Source: Eukaryota sp. TZLM1-RC
Taxonomy: Eukaryota > Metamonada: BaSk clade
Assembly: GCA_040285825.1 (NCBI GenBank)
Contig: JAUPSS010000012.1
Coordinates: forward strand, 496,001-560,000
Direction of reading: 5' to 3'
DNA length: 64,000 bases
In this document: in pieces, positions 52,127-62,300 of the stretch
Layout: each line of letters begins with the position of its first letter
Position numbering within the stretch: position 1 is the stretch's first letter
The notes under the pieces: generated by a model
What the model was told of the DNA's origin: nothing
The model's database searches: none
Seen by the model: only the letters and a program-made list of their open reading frames with translations
Position numbers and translations under genes: made by a program

Positions 52127-52639
52127 TTAGATTGGTCTACAAGGATCCATGTTGCCACAAGCAGAACAACCACCTCTTGAATGCCAGCCTTGTGGGAAGT
52201 AATTCAAAGTATAGTCACCAAGGAAAAAACTGGCTTTAGTCTGAGCCCAACGAGAGCACTGTGCATAAGATCCAGAATATCCTAATCCACATTCATTTGG
52301 ACAAACGCAACGCTCAATCGGAAAGACACGACGGGAATTTGCATCAATGATGGGAAGAACGGAATCATCTGGAGAGTCCTCATAAAGTGATTCAGGAGAA
52401 CTATCAACAGAATTGATACTTGAGGCACAGAGGGAACATCCTCCCGTGCTGAAAGTACTAGAGGGAAAATAGCTACAACGAGCATCATTGGAAGCAGCTA
52501 ATCTATTGGCGGTATTTTGACACCAACAGAAGCATTCACTCTGAGAGCGGTGGTATCCACCACCACAAACTGTTGGACAAATACAACCAGCAGAAGCTGC
52601 AGTAATAAAGAGAACAGCGAGAAAAAGGATTGGATGCAT
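52127..52639 (-). CDS. Secreted cysteine-rich two-repeat protein
   Basis: 170 residues from the ATG at 52637-52639; the frame opens further upstream only through a TTG. A signal peptide (HPILFLAVLFITAASA) is followed by two copies of one cysteine-rich unit. The first is GCICPTVCGGGYHRSQSECF, CSYFPSSTFSTGGCSLC. The second is RCVCPNECGLGYSGSYAQCS, LNYFPQGWHSRGGCSACG. An acidic linker (SPESLYEDSPDDSV) separates them. The even spacing of cysteines suggests disulfide-bonded secreted domains. The paralogue at 52705 is divergently transcribed. No family recognised, and no function inferred beyond secretion. Confidence 0.82.
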   Translation of the reverse strand: MHPILFLAVLFITAASAGCICPTVCGGGYHRSQSECFCWCQNTANRLAASNDARCSYFPSSTFSTGGCSLCASSINSVDSSPESLYEDSPDDSVLPIIDANSRRVFPIERCVCPNECGLGYSGSYAQCSRWAQTKASFFLGDYTLNYFPQGWHSRGGCSACGNMDPCRPI

Positions 52640-52704
52640 GAAAAGAAAAGTGAAAGAATGGATGTGGAAGACACTCAATCAACAAGGCTATTATCCTAGT
52701 CAAA
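52640..52704. promoter_or_regulatory. 65-bp divergent intergenic region
   Basis: Separates the start codons of the two cysteine-rich secreted genes. Both promoters must overlap here or lie inside the opposite gene. No TATA-like box is obvious; the sequence is purine-rich on the plus strand. Confidence 0.55.
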
Positions 52705-53214
52705 ATGCAACTTCCATTCGTCATCTTGCTGCTTGCAGCACTTGTTTCTGCAGGATGTAATTGTCCAGGTAGGTGTGGTAATGGTTATCGAGGTACACAA
52801 GCCCAGTGTTACTGTTATTGCTCAGAGCAAGCAACCAAGCTCCAGCTTCCCTCTGATGCTACATGTTCATTCTTTCCCTATATCGTTGGACGATCCACTG
52901 GTGGATGTAGCCTTTGCTCTAGTGCCATCATGAGCACTGAGGAGGATCTTCGCGATAACCATGTTGCACAACCTGCAACCAGTATTGTTACATCAAATAG
53001 AGAGATTGTCTTCCCTCTTCCCTTTTCCAAATGTTATGTTCACAACTGTGGAGCTTTCATTGGTACTAAAGGAAGGTGCTTCAACTGGGCTAAGGAGTAT
53101 GGTCAGCAGTTCCTAAACCAGGATTATAGAATCAGTTTCATGCCCCATACCACACGATCCAAAGGCATTTGTACTGTTTCTGGTCATGTCCATCCTTGTA
53201 ATCCTCCTAGTTAA
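52705..53214 (+). CDS. Secreted cysteine-rich two-repeat protein (divergent paralogue)
   Basis: 169 residues from the ATG at 52705 to TAA. The signal peptide is QLPFVILLLAALVSA. Repeat 1 (GCNCPGRCGNGYRGTQAQCY, CSFFPYIVGRSTGGCSLC) matches the neighbour closely. Repeat 2 (KCYVHNCGAFIGTKGRCFNW, ISFMPHTTRSKGICTVSG) has lost or moved several cysteines, so its second domain is diverging. The acidic linker is also kept (STEEDLRDN). The head-to-head arrangement with 65 bp between starts suggests co-regulation. Confidence 0.82.
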   Translation: MQLPFVILLLAALVSAGCNCPGRCGNGYRGTQAQCYCYCSEQATKLQLPSDATCSFFPYIVGRSTGGCSLCSSAIMSTEEDLRDNHVAQPATSIVTSNREIVFPLPFSKCYVHNCGAFIGTKGRCFNWAKEYGQQFLNQDYRISFMPHTTRSKGICTVSGHVHPCNPPS

Positions 53215-53933
53215 ATTAGTTTCTGTCGTTTCAGAACTATCTTGCTTGAAATTGTTTATAAATTATTGTGTTTATTCATTTAGTATATATATAATTGGAC
53301 ATAATGGCACTACACCTTCAATTAATAGTATAACATTCTTTTTCACTTTGAGTATTGAAAAAAAGTTCAATATAAACTGAATCTTATTCCATATATACAT
53401 AATCAATTCTCGTGAATAATCACAAATACTAACTACTGCACAGATATGGAGGTCGCTCGTAACCACTCATACTGGCTTCAGCAATTGTGAAAATAATCAG
53501 ACAAACCAGCTCATTTCTATTGAAAAGCGTTGGTGAACCATTGTGACTGAATTTACAACTCTCACTATCACAATCTGTTAAACCATGACAGGTAGTAAGT
53601 AGAAACTTCTCTCTTATCAAATGTGGGATTTGCTACTCTCAAAAACGTATCAACCTTTCAAAACAAACAGAACATTTTGCAGACATTGAAACCATCCAAT
53701 TGTTTGAGTAGGTCGTTGATGTTTCAAAATTTTAATGGCGTTGAAATTGTGAGTATACAATACTTTTGTTATTTGCTCTTCTATTTATCAAACAAATTTT
53801 GATGTAGTATCCAATTCAAATCTTTGGTGGATAGTTGGTTTTCTTTACGTTATCAACATTGTGCCAAATCCCAATGTTGAATTTTGTTTTTGTTGCCATT
53901 TACACACCCATTTACTCATCTACTGTGCAGACT
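53215..53933. other. Intergenic, nothing recognised
   Basis: AT-rich with no supported gene. Confidence 0.45.
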
Positions 53934-54575
53934 CTGTATACATTGGGTAACACAGTTCAGCATTGTCGTTCACATTGTTTTAACATGGGCCTCCTTGTAT
54001 CATCATACATGTAATTGGTCGTTTTCATCTTTAATTTTTTCTGATCGCTGAACAGGATACTGAACAGTGTAAGGGATTAAGAATGCTCTTCATTAATTGG
54101 GATATCTTCTTTGTCCTTTTGCTTTTTCCTTATTTGGAACTTTGAATAAAATTGTCTTATCTTTTTTGGACGAATTTTCATCTATTGTCAAAAACAGAAT
54201 CGGAAGATTATTTGGTTGAACTCTTTGGCCAAACAGAATTGTATTTTCTATTTTCTGTATACATTGGGTAACACAGTTCAGCATTGTCTTTCACATTGTT
54301 TTAACATGGGCCTCCTTGTATCATCATACATGTAATTGGTCGTTTTCATCTTTAATTTTTTCTGATCGCTGAACAGGATACTGAACAGTGTAAGGGATTA
54401 AGAATGCTCTTCATTAATTGGGATATCTTCTTTGTCCTTTTGCTTTTTCCTTATTTGGAACTTTGAATAAAATTGTCTTATCTTTTTTGGACGAATTTTC
54501 ATCTATTGTCAAAAACAGAATCGGAAGATTATTTGGTTGAACTCTTTGGCCAAACAGAATTGTATTTTCTATTTT
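53934..54575. repeat. 321-bp tandem duplication of a chimeric pseudogene
   Basis: Copy 1 is 53934-54254 and copy 2 is 54255-54575, starting CTGTATACATTGGG; I see one substitution (TCGTTC versus TCTTTC). Each copy joins a degraded piece of the alpha/beta hydrolase gene (CTTGTATCATCATACATG; later GCTGAACA and TAAGAATGCTCTTCAT) to LINE family B 3' sequence (frames resembling FLDEFSSIVKNRIGRLF and NRIVFSIF). The near-identity means the duplication is recent although the contents are old. Confidence 0.85.
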
Positions 54576-54700
54576 TAAAGGAATGCATAGCTTTGTTCCT
54601 AGCTCGTTGTTATTACTAGGAGATTTTATGAAGAAAATGTTCTAGGTAAATTTTCAGTTATAGTTGAGGAGTTTGAGGAAATAGACTCTTAGTAAAAGTG
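54576..54700 (+). mobile_element. LINE family B 3' tail continuing from tandem copy 2
   Basis: Frames read FKGMHSFVPSSLLLLG and MKKMF-like residues, corresponding to the end of the family B frame (FNGVVPLLFSALLSPG). It shows which tandem copy retains the original 3' junction. Confidence 0.55.
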
Positions 54701-55169
54701 GTTTAACTGTAGCAGTTAAACAGCCAAAATAACCTCATTTATGACAGAATTTCAATTTATTTTTGGAAAAATAAAAATAAAATTGTAACTCTGCTGGTTC
54801 CTACTGATGAAACCTGCTATTGGATGTTCAAAGGAGCATCATTACTGCAAAATTTTCGAATGAAATCATACGGTTAAAGATTCAGAAAAAAATCTTTGTT
54901 AAATAACATGGTTCAGAATTCAGCAGCTTACGAACTGTTAATTGATAGGTTTGCAGCATCCAGAAAAATATAAAAATTATAAATATAATAATAATAAAAT
55001 AAAAATACATAAAATTGTTCAATGTTGCTGATACTTGGGAATTTACACCAAAATAACCACTCAACATAAACTTACCACAAGGAAGTCATCGTTCAATTAA
55101 TTCCCTTAAATTTATGCTCAGCTATATTGTGAATTGTTTTTTGAAGTAAATTTTATTTATTCCAATAAA
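54701..55169. other. Intergenic, AT-rich
   Basis: No gene recognised. A run of ATAATAATAA type lies near 54980-55000. Confidence 0.45.
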
Positions 55170-55805
55170 AAACAAACTATTCGATCAACGTTTAAATTCT
55201 ACATTATCATAACCCAAATCAGCCAAAAAGAATTGACTGGAAGTTTTTCTTTCATAAACGCGTCCAGGAGATAATAAAGCTGAAAATAATAAGGGAACAA
55301 CACCATTGAAAACTGAAAATACAATTCTGTTTTGCCAAAAACCCTTGTCAAAAACTCTTCCAGTACGTTGTTGCACAATTTCAACAAAATCATCCAGAAA
55401 AGACAAAGCAAGAGGTCCAAGCGTGCCATGAAGGAAAACGTCAAATGGACAAAGGACATAATGAGTATGCGATTCTACATTCACGGATAACAATTTTGTT
55501 TTGTATATGTCAATTTTGGCTTTTTCGGAAACAGTTAAGGGGTTCCTATATTTTGATTGAGCCATTGGAATAAAAGAATCATTACATACATCAGTGGATC
55601 TCACATCTGTAATAATGGTAGTACCTTCAAGACCTTCAAGCATTAAATCACCTCTATTCAGACCAAACGAAGTCAAAGTATCTTCATCAACCAAACGGAA
55701 AAGTAATGGTTCTAAATAGGAAACAATCGTATGTAATTTTGACATACAATAGAGTTGATCATGAACTTTTGAACGGAAAGTAATTAAATGTTTACAATTG
55801 AATAA
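55170..55805 (-). mobile_element. 5'-truncated LINE, family B-related, endonuclease frame intact
   Basis: The minus frame (55185 to about 55805) reads NCKHLITFRSKVHDQLYCM, LEPLLFRLVDEDT, then NRGDLMLEGLEGTTIITDV (RGD-x13-D), then YVLCPFDVFLHGTLGPL and GFWQNRIVFSVFNG, to a stop at 55185. The start is inside the zinc finger (its last Cys). No internal stops. It meets a family A tail head-to-head at about 55806. Confidence 0.82.
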
Positions 55806-56228
55806 ATTTCTTTGGTTCACAGAAGAAAACTTAATCCTGTGGCTGCTCTGGATTTTAATGCAAAAGAGAAACATAGAAAATATGATAAAGATATTGAAGA
55901 GGCTTATGTCGATAGAAATACACAGCTGGTTTTTATTGCTTTCCTATTTTCGATAAATGGAAGATTATCAGTTGAAGCAGAAACTTTTTTGGATGACTTC
56001 CAAAAAATGGTGCAAGAAAAAACAATGAAAAGATTTGATATTTTTTTATGGCGTTCACGGATTCAATTTGCCATTATGAATAGATTACCGCGGTTTTTCA
56101 ATCGAATTAGAGAAGCTTTAGCTAGACAGCAAGCAAATCAAGATTTTGTAGAGGAAATCTTGGTTCAATGATAGTCGTCCCATTAGTTATGAGTTATTTT
56201 AATTAAGTGTGCAAATTCAATAAATATT
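55806..56228 (+). mobile_element. 5'-truncated LINE family A 3' end
   Basis: The frame at 55812-56171 begins HRRKLNPVAALDF and runs through AYVDRNTQLVFIAF and WRSRIQFAIMNRLPRFFNRI to FVEEILVQ and TGA. It is followed by TCGTCCCATTAGTTATGAG and the family 3' end GTGCAAATTCAATAAATA. Undamaged and nearly identical in sequence to the 41-kb copy. Confidence 0.85.
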
Positions 56229-56787
56229 GTTGAATAAATGATTTGGAGAAATTTTTGATCCACATTTACAAATCAAATTATGAGGCACGTTATCAGGCCA
56301 AAATCAACAACGAAGGCGCATTGTACAAGAAAATTCGGAATCATTCAAAAGAAGACCATAAATTTGAGGAATCTGAATAATTTTTTTGGCCGAGCCAAGC
56401 CGAAAATTAAAATACAAGCCCAAAAAATATATTATAAGCCTAAATTGTTAATTGTTGCCGTAATTGTTGGGGTACGTTGTGGAGCAGACTAGGTAAACAG
56501 TCTGACAAAGTTGATCGACATCGTCAGAATTGAACATCCAACATGTGCTTAGTACGGCGACATTTACATAAATTTCAGCTCTTTGTTGATTGAAACGATG
56601 ATTGTTACAAACCAATTGCCATGTTAATGAGAATGGCAATATCAGCCGCAGTTTTGAGTGAATCAACATGTATACTTTGTATTAAAAAATAAAAATCAAA
56701 TCCAACTGCAACATTTACATTTGAGAAAACAATTGAACAAAAATGAATAAAGACCAAAGAGTTAAACAATACTAGAAACAAAAACAC
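56229..56787. other. Intergenic, nothing recognised
   Basis: 3' flank of PGK. No supported gene. Confidence 0.5.
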
Positions 56788-58095
56788 CTATTGTTTGGGT
56801 GATAGGTGATTGACACCGGGAAGGTCTTCTCCAGACAAAAGACTAAGACTAGCGCCACCACCAGTACTCATATGGCTCACCTTATCAGCAAATCCAAACT
56901 TTTCAGTAGCAGAAGCAGTATCACCACCACCAATGACAGAGTAGGCTCCTTGTTCAGTGGCACCGGCAACAGCTTCAACTAGGCTAGTGGTTCCTTGGGC
57001 AAAGGTTGGGAATTCAAAAACTCCAGCTGGACCATTGAAAACAATGGACTTACATTCCATAACTTGTTCCTTGAACAATTCCCTGGTTTCAGGTCCGATA
57101 TCGAGTCCTTCCCATCCTTGGGGAATACCTTCTGATGCCTTGACAACTTTGGTGTTGGCGTCATTGGAGAAATCATCAGCAATTACGAAATCAACAGGAA
57201 GAAGGATTTCTACACCAAGTTGCTTGGCCTTGTCCATGATTTCAGGTACAATTTTGGCACCTTCAGCATCATAAAGACTTTGTCCAATTTCCATATTGTT
57301 TAAAACCTTCAAGAAAGTGTAAGCCATTCCTCCAGCAACGATCATCTTGTTGACCTTTTCCAACAAATTCATGATTAATTGAATTTTGTCTGCCACTTTA
57401 GCACCTCCCATACTGAGATTAAATCATTAATAACCACATACATAGCCATGAATGGTCTTTCGGGATTGATTAAAACACGAGCGAAAGAATCCAATTCTTT
57501 CTTAAGGAGGAAACCAGCAGCACGAGTTTCAAAAGGAAGAACCATCGAACTATGAGCTCTGTGAGCAGTTCCAAAAGCATCATTAACATAAACATCTGCA
57601 AGACGGGTCAAAGAAGCACGGAATGATTCAACAGCGGCAGGGTCGGCCTTCTCCTTTTTTCCATCAACCTTGCGTGAACCTTCTTCTTCGATGTGGAAAC
57701 GGAGGTTTTCGAGTAAGAAGACGGTACCAGGGGCAGGATTGGCACATTTTTGTTCAACATCAGAGCCAACACAATCGGTGAGGAATTCCACTGGTTGACC
57801 AAGGAGCTTTTCAAACTCAGCGGCTACTGGTCTGAGAGAATACTTTTCAGTTCTTTCACCATTAGGTCTGCCGAGCTAGGGTGAATCGGTGAGAAGTACT
57901 TACATGTGATGCACAGACAACAGATTTGGCACCATTATCGAGAAGATGACGAATAGTTGGGAGAGCAGCGACGATTCTACTGTTGCTTGTAACAGCACCA
58001 GTCTTTTTGTCTTGAGGAACATTGAAGTCAACGCGTACAAAGACGCGCTTGTCGTTTACATCGATGTCTTCGATTGAGAGGCGAGGAACGTCCAT
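56788..58095 (-). CDS. PGK: Phosphoglycerate kinase, three exons
   Basis: Exons 58095-57904, 57875-57442 and 57412-56788 join across 28- and 29-nt introns to give 416 residues, the usual cytosolic PGK length. Splicing restores [19 protein letters not shown] at the first junction and [14 protein letters not shown] at the second. Conserved blocks are RVDFNVPQD, the substrate-binding [37 protein letters not shown] and the nucleotide-binding FNGPAGVFE and [10 protein letters not shown] near the C-terminus. It transfers phosphate from 1,3-bisphosphoglycerate to ADP in glycolysis. No targeting extension is present when the ATG at 58093-58095 is used; the frame is open upstream, but that would add a non-conserved segment. 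Highly confident. Confidence 0.96.
57413..57441 (-). other. 29-nt spliceosomal intron (PGK intron 2)
   Basis: Coding-strand GTATGT donor and AATCTCAG acceptor; an internal TTAATGATTTAAT could hold the branch point. It splits the isoleucine codon (phase 2) before MGGAKVADK. Confidence 0.92.
57876..57903 (-). other. 28-nt spliceosomal intron (PGK intron 1)
   Basis: Coding-strand GTAAGT donor and CACCCTAG acceptor, phase 0, inside the SHLGRPNG motif. Shortest intron in the window. Confidence 0.93.
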
Positions 58096-58550
58096 TTTTG
58101 AAAAGTAAAGAAATTCTTGATTATTCAAGAAATTGTGTAAATTGACCATTTGATTGAAAGTTCAAAATAAAATGATTCTTAACAAGCATTAGATCATGTG
58201 TTGAGAATCTACAGAGATAACGGCTGTGAATTACGATTATTGCCCCAAAGATATAATTTTTAAGACTCAAAAACAGTCAAATTTTTGCACATTACGAAGA
58301 GATTGGTGTTGTACGGTTTGATGGTGTGTGAGCTTGTTTTGAAGATATTGACCACTAGATTGCACATTTGTAAAATCAAATAATGAGTAAATATTATTTA
58401 GTAAACATGAATGGTCTCATTTACAGACTTGGTTCCCATCTACAACTCCATTCAACAGCAATCAACTTCCGGTTCCGAAGTGCAGCCTCAGCCTGTTGAT
58501 CATTTGTCAATTAAATTAAAGATCATTTGTCAGAATTAAAGTGAAAAATT
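58096..58550. other. Intergenic between PGK and tRNA
   Basis: PGK upstream region. No other gene seen. Confidence 0.5.
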
Positions 58551-58623
58551 GCTCCCTACAGGGATCGAACCTGTGACCTTCGCGTTATTAGCACGACGCT
58601 CTAACCAACTGAGCTAAGAGAGC
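58551..58623 (-). tRNA. tRNA-Ile (anticodon AAT)
   Basis: On the minus strand a 73-nt cloverleaf folds fully. The acceptor GCTCTCT pairs with AGGGAGC (one G-T pair). The D arm GCTC/GAGC has loop AGTTGGTTA. The anticodon stem TCGTG/CGCGA has loop CTAATAA, anticodon AAT at 34-36. The T arm ACAGG/CCTGT has loop TTCGATC. Internal promoter boxes A (TAGCTCAGTTGG) and B (GGTTCGATCC) are intact. No intron, and no CCA encoded, as expected for a eukaryotic nuclear gene. Confidence 0.96.
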
Positions 58624-59045
58624 TGCCCAAGTGTTGAGAAGCAGGTGGCCTTGAGTAAATGAGTATAGCAAATACTTGAATCGTTAATTTAAGGGTTAAG
58701 GGTTACTTGGTGCAAAACAATACGACACAAAATTGTCCAATTTTCCCGTCACCAGCTATGGTTCCATGATTTGTCGGAATACGGTATTACTGTTGTGCCT
58801 AACCCAATTGCATTTCGCATATTTCCAAAAAAGTCCAACTTCAGAACCACTTTAGAATATTCAAATAAAAACTGTTCGTTAGTAAACCGCCGTTTGCTAT
58901 TTACGGTCGTTTTTTTTGAATTTTGAACAGATATGACGGTTCTGTTGTTTCTGCCTTGTCAACTGTCAAATTCCACATACAATTACACCTCAAAAGAGGC
59001 ACATTGCTTTCACGAGATTCAATGGTCCCAATACAATTAATCACA
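58624..59045. other. Intergenic between tRNA and retrotransposon
   Basis: tRNA 5' flank. No coding sequence recognised. Confidence 0.45.
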
Positions 59046-59394
59046 TGTGATGGTGTTGCTTGCTGCTGCTGTTCTTTATGTGAAGTTACAACACAGTGAA
59101 TCCAAATCACACCAAAAAAGTAATTAAACTGGGTCATTTGCTAGAGCTGGCTGAAGTGAATCCTGAATTCACTCGAGCCCACTTGTTCCCATCTTCACAA
59201 TTTGGTCTTCACTTTATTTTCTTCCCCTCATACCTCACCATTCAACTTCGTATCTATCTCTGTTTCTTTCTTATGTTAGTCTTGAATAGTATTTATAGTT
59301 AATAGTTTAGTTATTAGTATTCCGCCTGTTAGCTTAAGAAGAGAGAATACAATTCCTCTTCCTAATAAATTACACTTCTGTTATACTACACTGT
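59046..59394 (+). other. Probable 5' LTR and leader of the Ty3-type element
   Basis: The sequence immediately upstream of the Gag ATG should hold the LTR. It contains a pyrimidine-rich stretch, TTTATAGTTAATAG TATA-like boxes, AATAAAT near 59365 and CTACA at 59386-59390. The matching 3' LTR lies beyond the window, so neither boundary can be fixed. TGTGATGG at 59047 and CTACA are only candidate ends. A primer-binding site cannot be identified. Confidence 0.35.
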
Positions 59395-62300
59395 ATGAAT
59401 TCTAACTCACAACAGCCAAGACCATCAATACGTATTGGGTCGTCCCCGGCTCAGCGTAGGATCCTTGAGGAAGAGACTGGTCCCTCTTCCTCACCACTAA
59501 CCACAGACCCTGCTTCCGTGCCTCCTTCTTCGGTTGAAGCTTCTGCGCTTCCTGAAGCAACTCTTCCCGAGGGTTCTACCCCAAAGGAAGATAGTTCCCT
59601 TCCTGAGGATTCCGTTCCAATGGAAGGAAGTTCCTCTCCTCGGGATTCCGTTCCTGCGGAAGGAGACAACCCTTCTAAGGATTCTATTCCTTCTGAAGGA
59701 AGAAGTCCTTCATTAGTCTCCTACGACGATGAAGATGTTGAGGATTCCGTTGCTCCTCTTCCCCCTTCGCAATTGAGGGCATCCGAAGTCCCACCTTCTC
59801 CCCTCCCTGGAAGAAGTTCTGAAGTACCATCTTCACCTTCTACTCAGAGCAGAGAGACTGTTCAACCTTCTCTCACTGCAAAAGAAGGATTGGAAGACCA
59901 ACTCTCTTCCCCCTCTAAGAAGGCCATTGAAGTACCATCTTCATCCCTCTCATCTAGTTCTGAGGTTCCACCCTCTCACTCTCAACAGCTTCTTCCTCCA
60001 GTTCCAACTGTTAGGAGGAACATTCAAAATCCTGCTGTTCCAGCTTCAGGATCTCCTCTGACTTCAACAGTTAGTGGAGTTAATAATCTGTCTGTTTCCC
60101 CTCACCAAGCTAGTGATTCCATTCCTAGCCTTTCGAACCTTCCTTCGTATCTTTCCGAAGAGCAAAGGAAAAGGTACGAACAAATCTTTTCAGATTTGGT
60201 TGAGTACGAGGAACCTCCCAAGGAATTCTCCCCTCTACCTCAACATCAGGTCCCTCCCACGGCACCTTCTTCTGAAATTGACAGAATTCCTGGTGAGGTC
60301 CCTAAAGAATATATAAAGCGTTTTCTTCAAGAAGAACGAAACTGGGAACACAGAAAAAGACTGGATAGAGAGATTGAAGCTAGAAGAGGAACATCCTCTA
60401 CACAGGCTCAACCTACCCCTTCTCAAACTAGCTCCCACGCTAGCTCAAGTGTTCATCATGGTGCTTCCCGTCAGCACAACCCTTACGCTAGATATAGGGA
60501 CACACGAGTCATTCCAGAGGACCCAGAGGCCATCCCTCCCACGGAGATGAGCAACAAGCGTCCTCCTTTCTACGGTCCCAAAGTCGAGAACGACTTAGGA
60601 ATATGGATCTCTCCCAGAATTGGTCCATTTCTTTCCGATGAAAGGATCACCCCAGAAACCTCCAGGAATGACCCTGAACCAACTTATGAACCAAGACCCG
60701 GAGTTAGGTTCATGAGAACTACTCGAGAAGGAGTATTCAGACGCTTCGCTGGAGATGAAGACAACCTCTTCTTAAATGTTTACAACCCTTGCCCATACCC
60801 TAGGTTCAGCCCTGGGTACAACGCATCTCTCGATATCCTTATCGACAGAGATTATAGAACAGGGTGGTGGTTTACCGAAACCACATATGGCGAAAGACTC
60901 TTTCTATATGATAGACGTCCCGATCATATAGCTTCATATTGTGGTCCTGACCACAGAAGATCTGGTAATCTTCAAAGAGCCCTCCAGCTCGTCACCGTTT
61001 TCCCTGGATGCATAGAATCCAGGATGTTAAAGTGGGTAATGGTAGAAGGTCGTATAGAGAAAACACGCTTGGTTCAACCAGCGATCTCTTCTTATCAGGT
61101 TCCAGCCCAGATTGAAGAGATAGAACCTTCTCCTGAACCCCACCAACGCGAAGTTCCACCTTCCACAGATCAACCTATGGAAACTTCTACAGAACCCTCG
61201 CATAATCCTCCCATGGAACAAACTGAAGAGGATGTGGTAGTAGAAGTCAGTGATGAGTCCCCAACTCCAGACTCAATTCCAACTGTGCTAGCACCAATGG
61301 AACAAACTCCAGCACCTGCACAGCCTATGGAACAATCAGTGGTTCCACCCACACCTCCCTCCACTAGTTCTACAAGTTCTCAGCCCCCGGTTCAACCAAC
61401 ACCTTCCACAGTAAGTTCTTCTCGTTCTACATTCTCGAATACTTACGACAGCAACCTTCTCCTATCTTCCATGGTGGGATCAAGAGACAGGGACAATAGA
61501 CGTAGGGACCGTCCCAAACGTCCAACTCTCGATGCTTCAGACTTAAGAGATGTTGATAAACTCCTAAAGTTTGTTAACAAATTCATTCTCTGGAGTCGCA
61601 CCGACAGAATAGTCGATGAGGCTCGAGGTAATATCGAAGACCCTGCTCAAGTTGCTTTGGCCAGCGAAGTTGCCAGACTTCGCGAAGAACTCGAACTAGC
61701 CAGATCAGCAGAATTGGCATCTGACCAACGGTTCGACAGCGAACCAGTTCACGAATGGGATCTCTTCCGATCCGCCATGCGCATTAGTCCCAGAGGTTTA
61801 GCTGAATGCGTAACACCTGAAGCTCTCAACGCTTTAAGGTATCAAGGCACTGGCCTTTCAATTTCCTCTGCGATGGTCCCAACCAGCAGAGACGAACGCA
61901 ACATTTGGGAACAGATCCTAAGGAGAACCCAATTCAGTAGACTGGATCAAGCCCTGGACGCACTTCATGCTGTAAACATGGACTGGTCAGAGAGAGATTA
62001 TGGTAACCGATGGATTGACTTCATGCTCAACATTGGCAGAGTTTTAACGCGTTCCACCGCTATCCAAGATGTTCGTGGTCTGACTCAACAGATGAGGCAC
62101 ATCACCATCCATGGTAATCCCATCGACCGACTTCCCGAATGGGAAATTGCTTCTCACGTTATTGAGAGCATAGGTATTACAGTTATCAGGGACAGACTCC
62201 TCAGGATCTGGTCCAATCCCTCCCATTACTACTCAGATGGCCACATTCTAGGAGAATTTTTCAGTGTTCTCCAAATAGAATACGAAAATTTCTGTAATGC

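Noticed and set aside
54093-54575. CRISPR-like direct repeats
   Set aside because: Only two adjacent 321-bp units without spacers; a simple tandem duplication. No CRISPR array seen anywhere.
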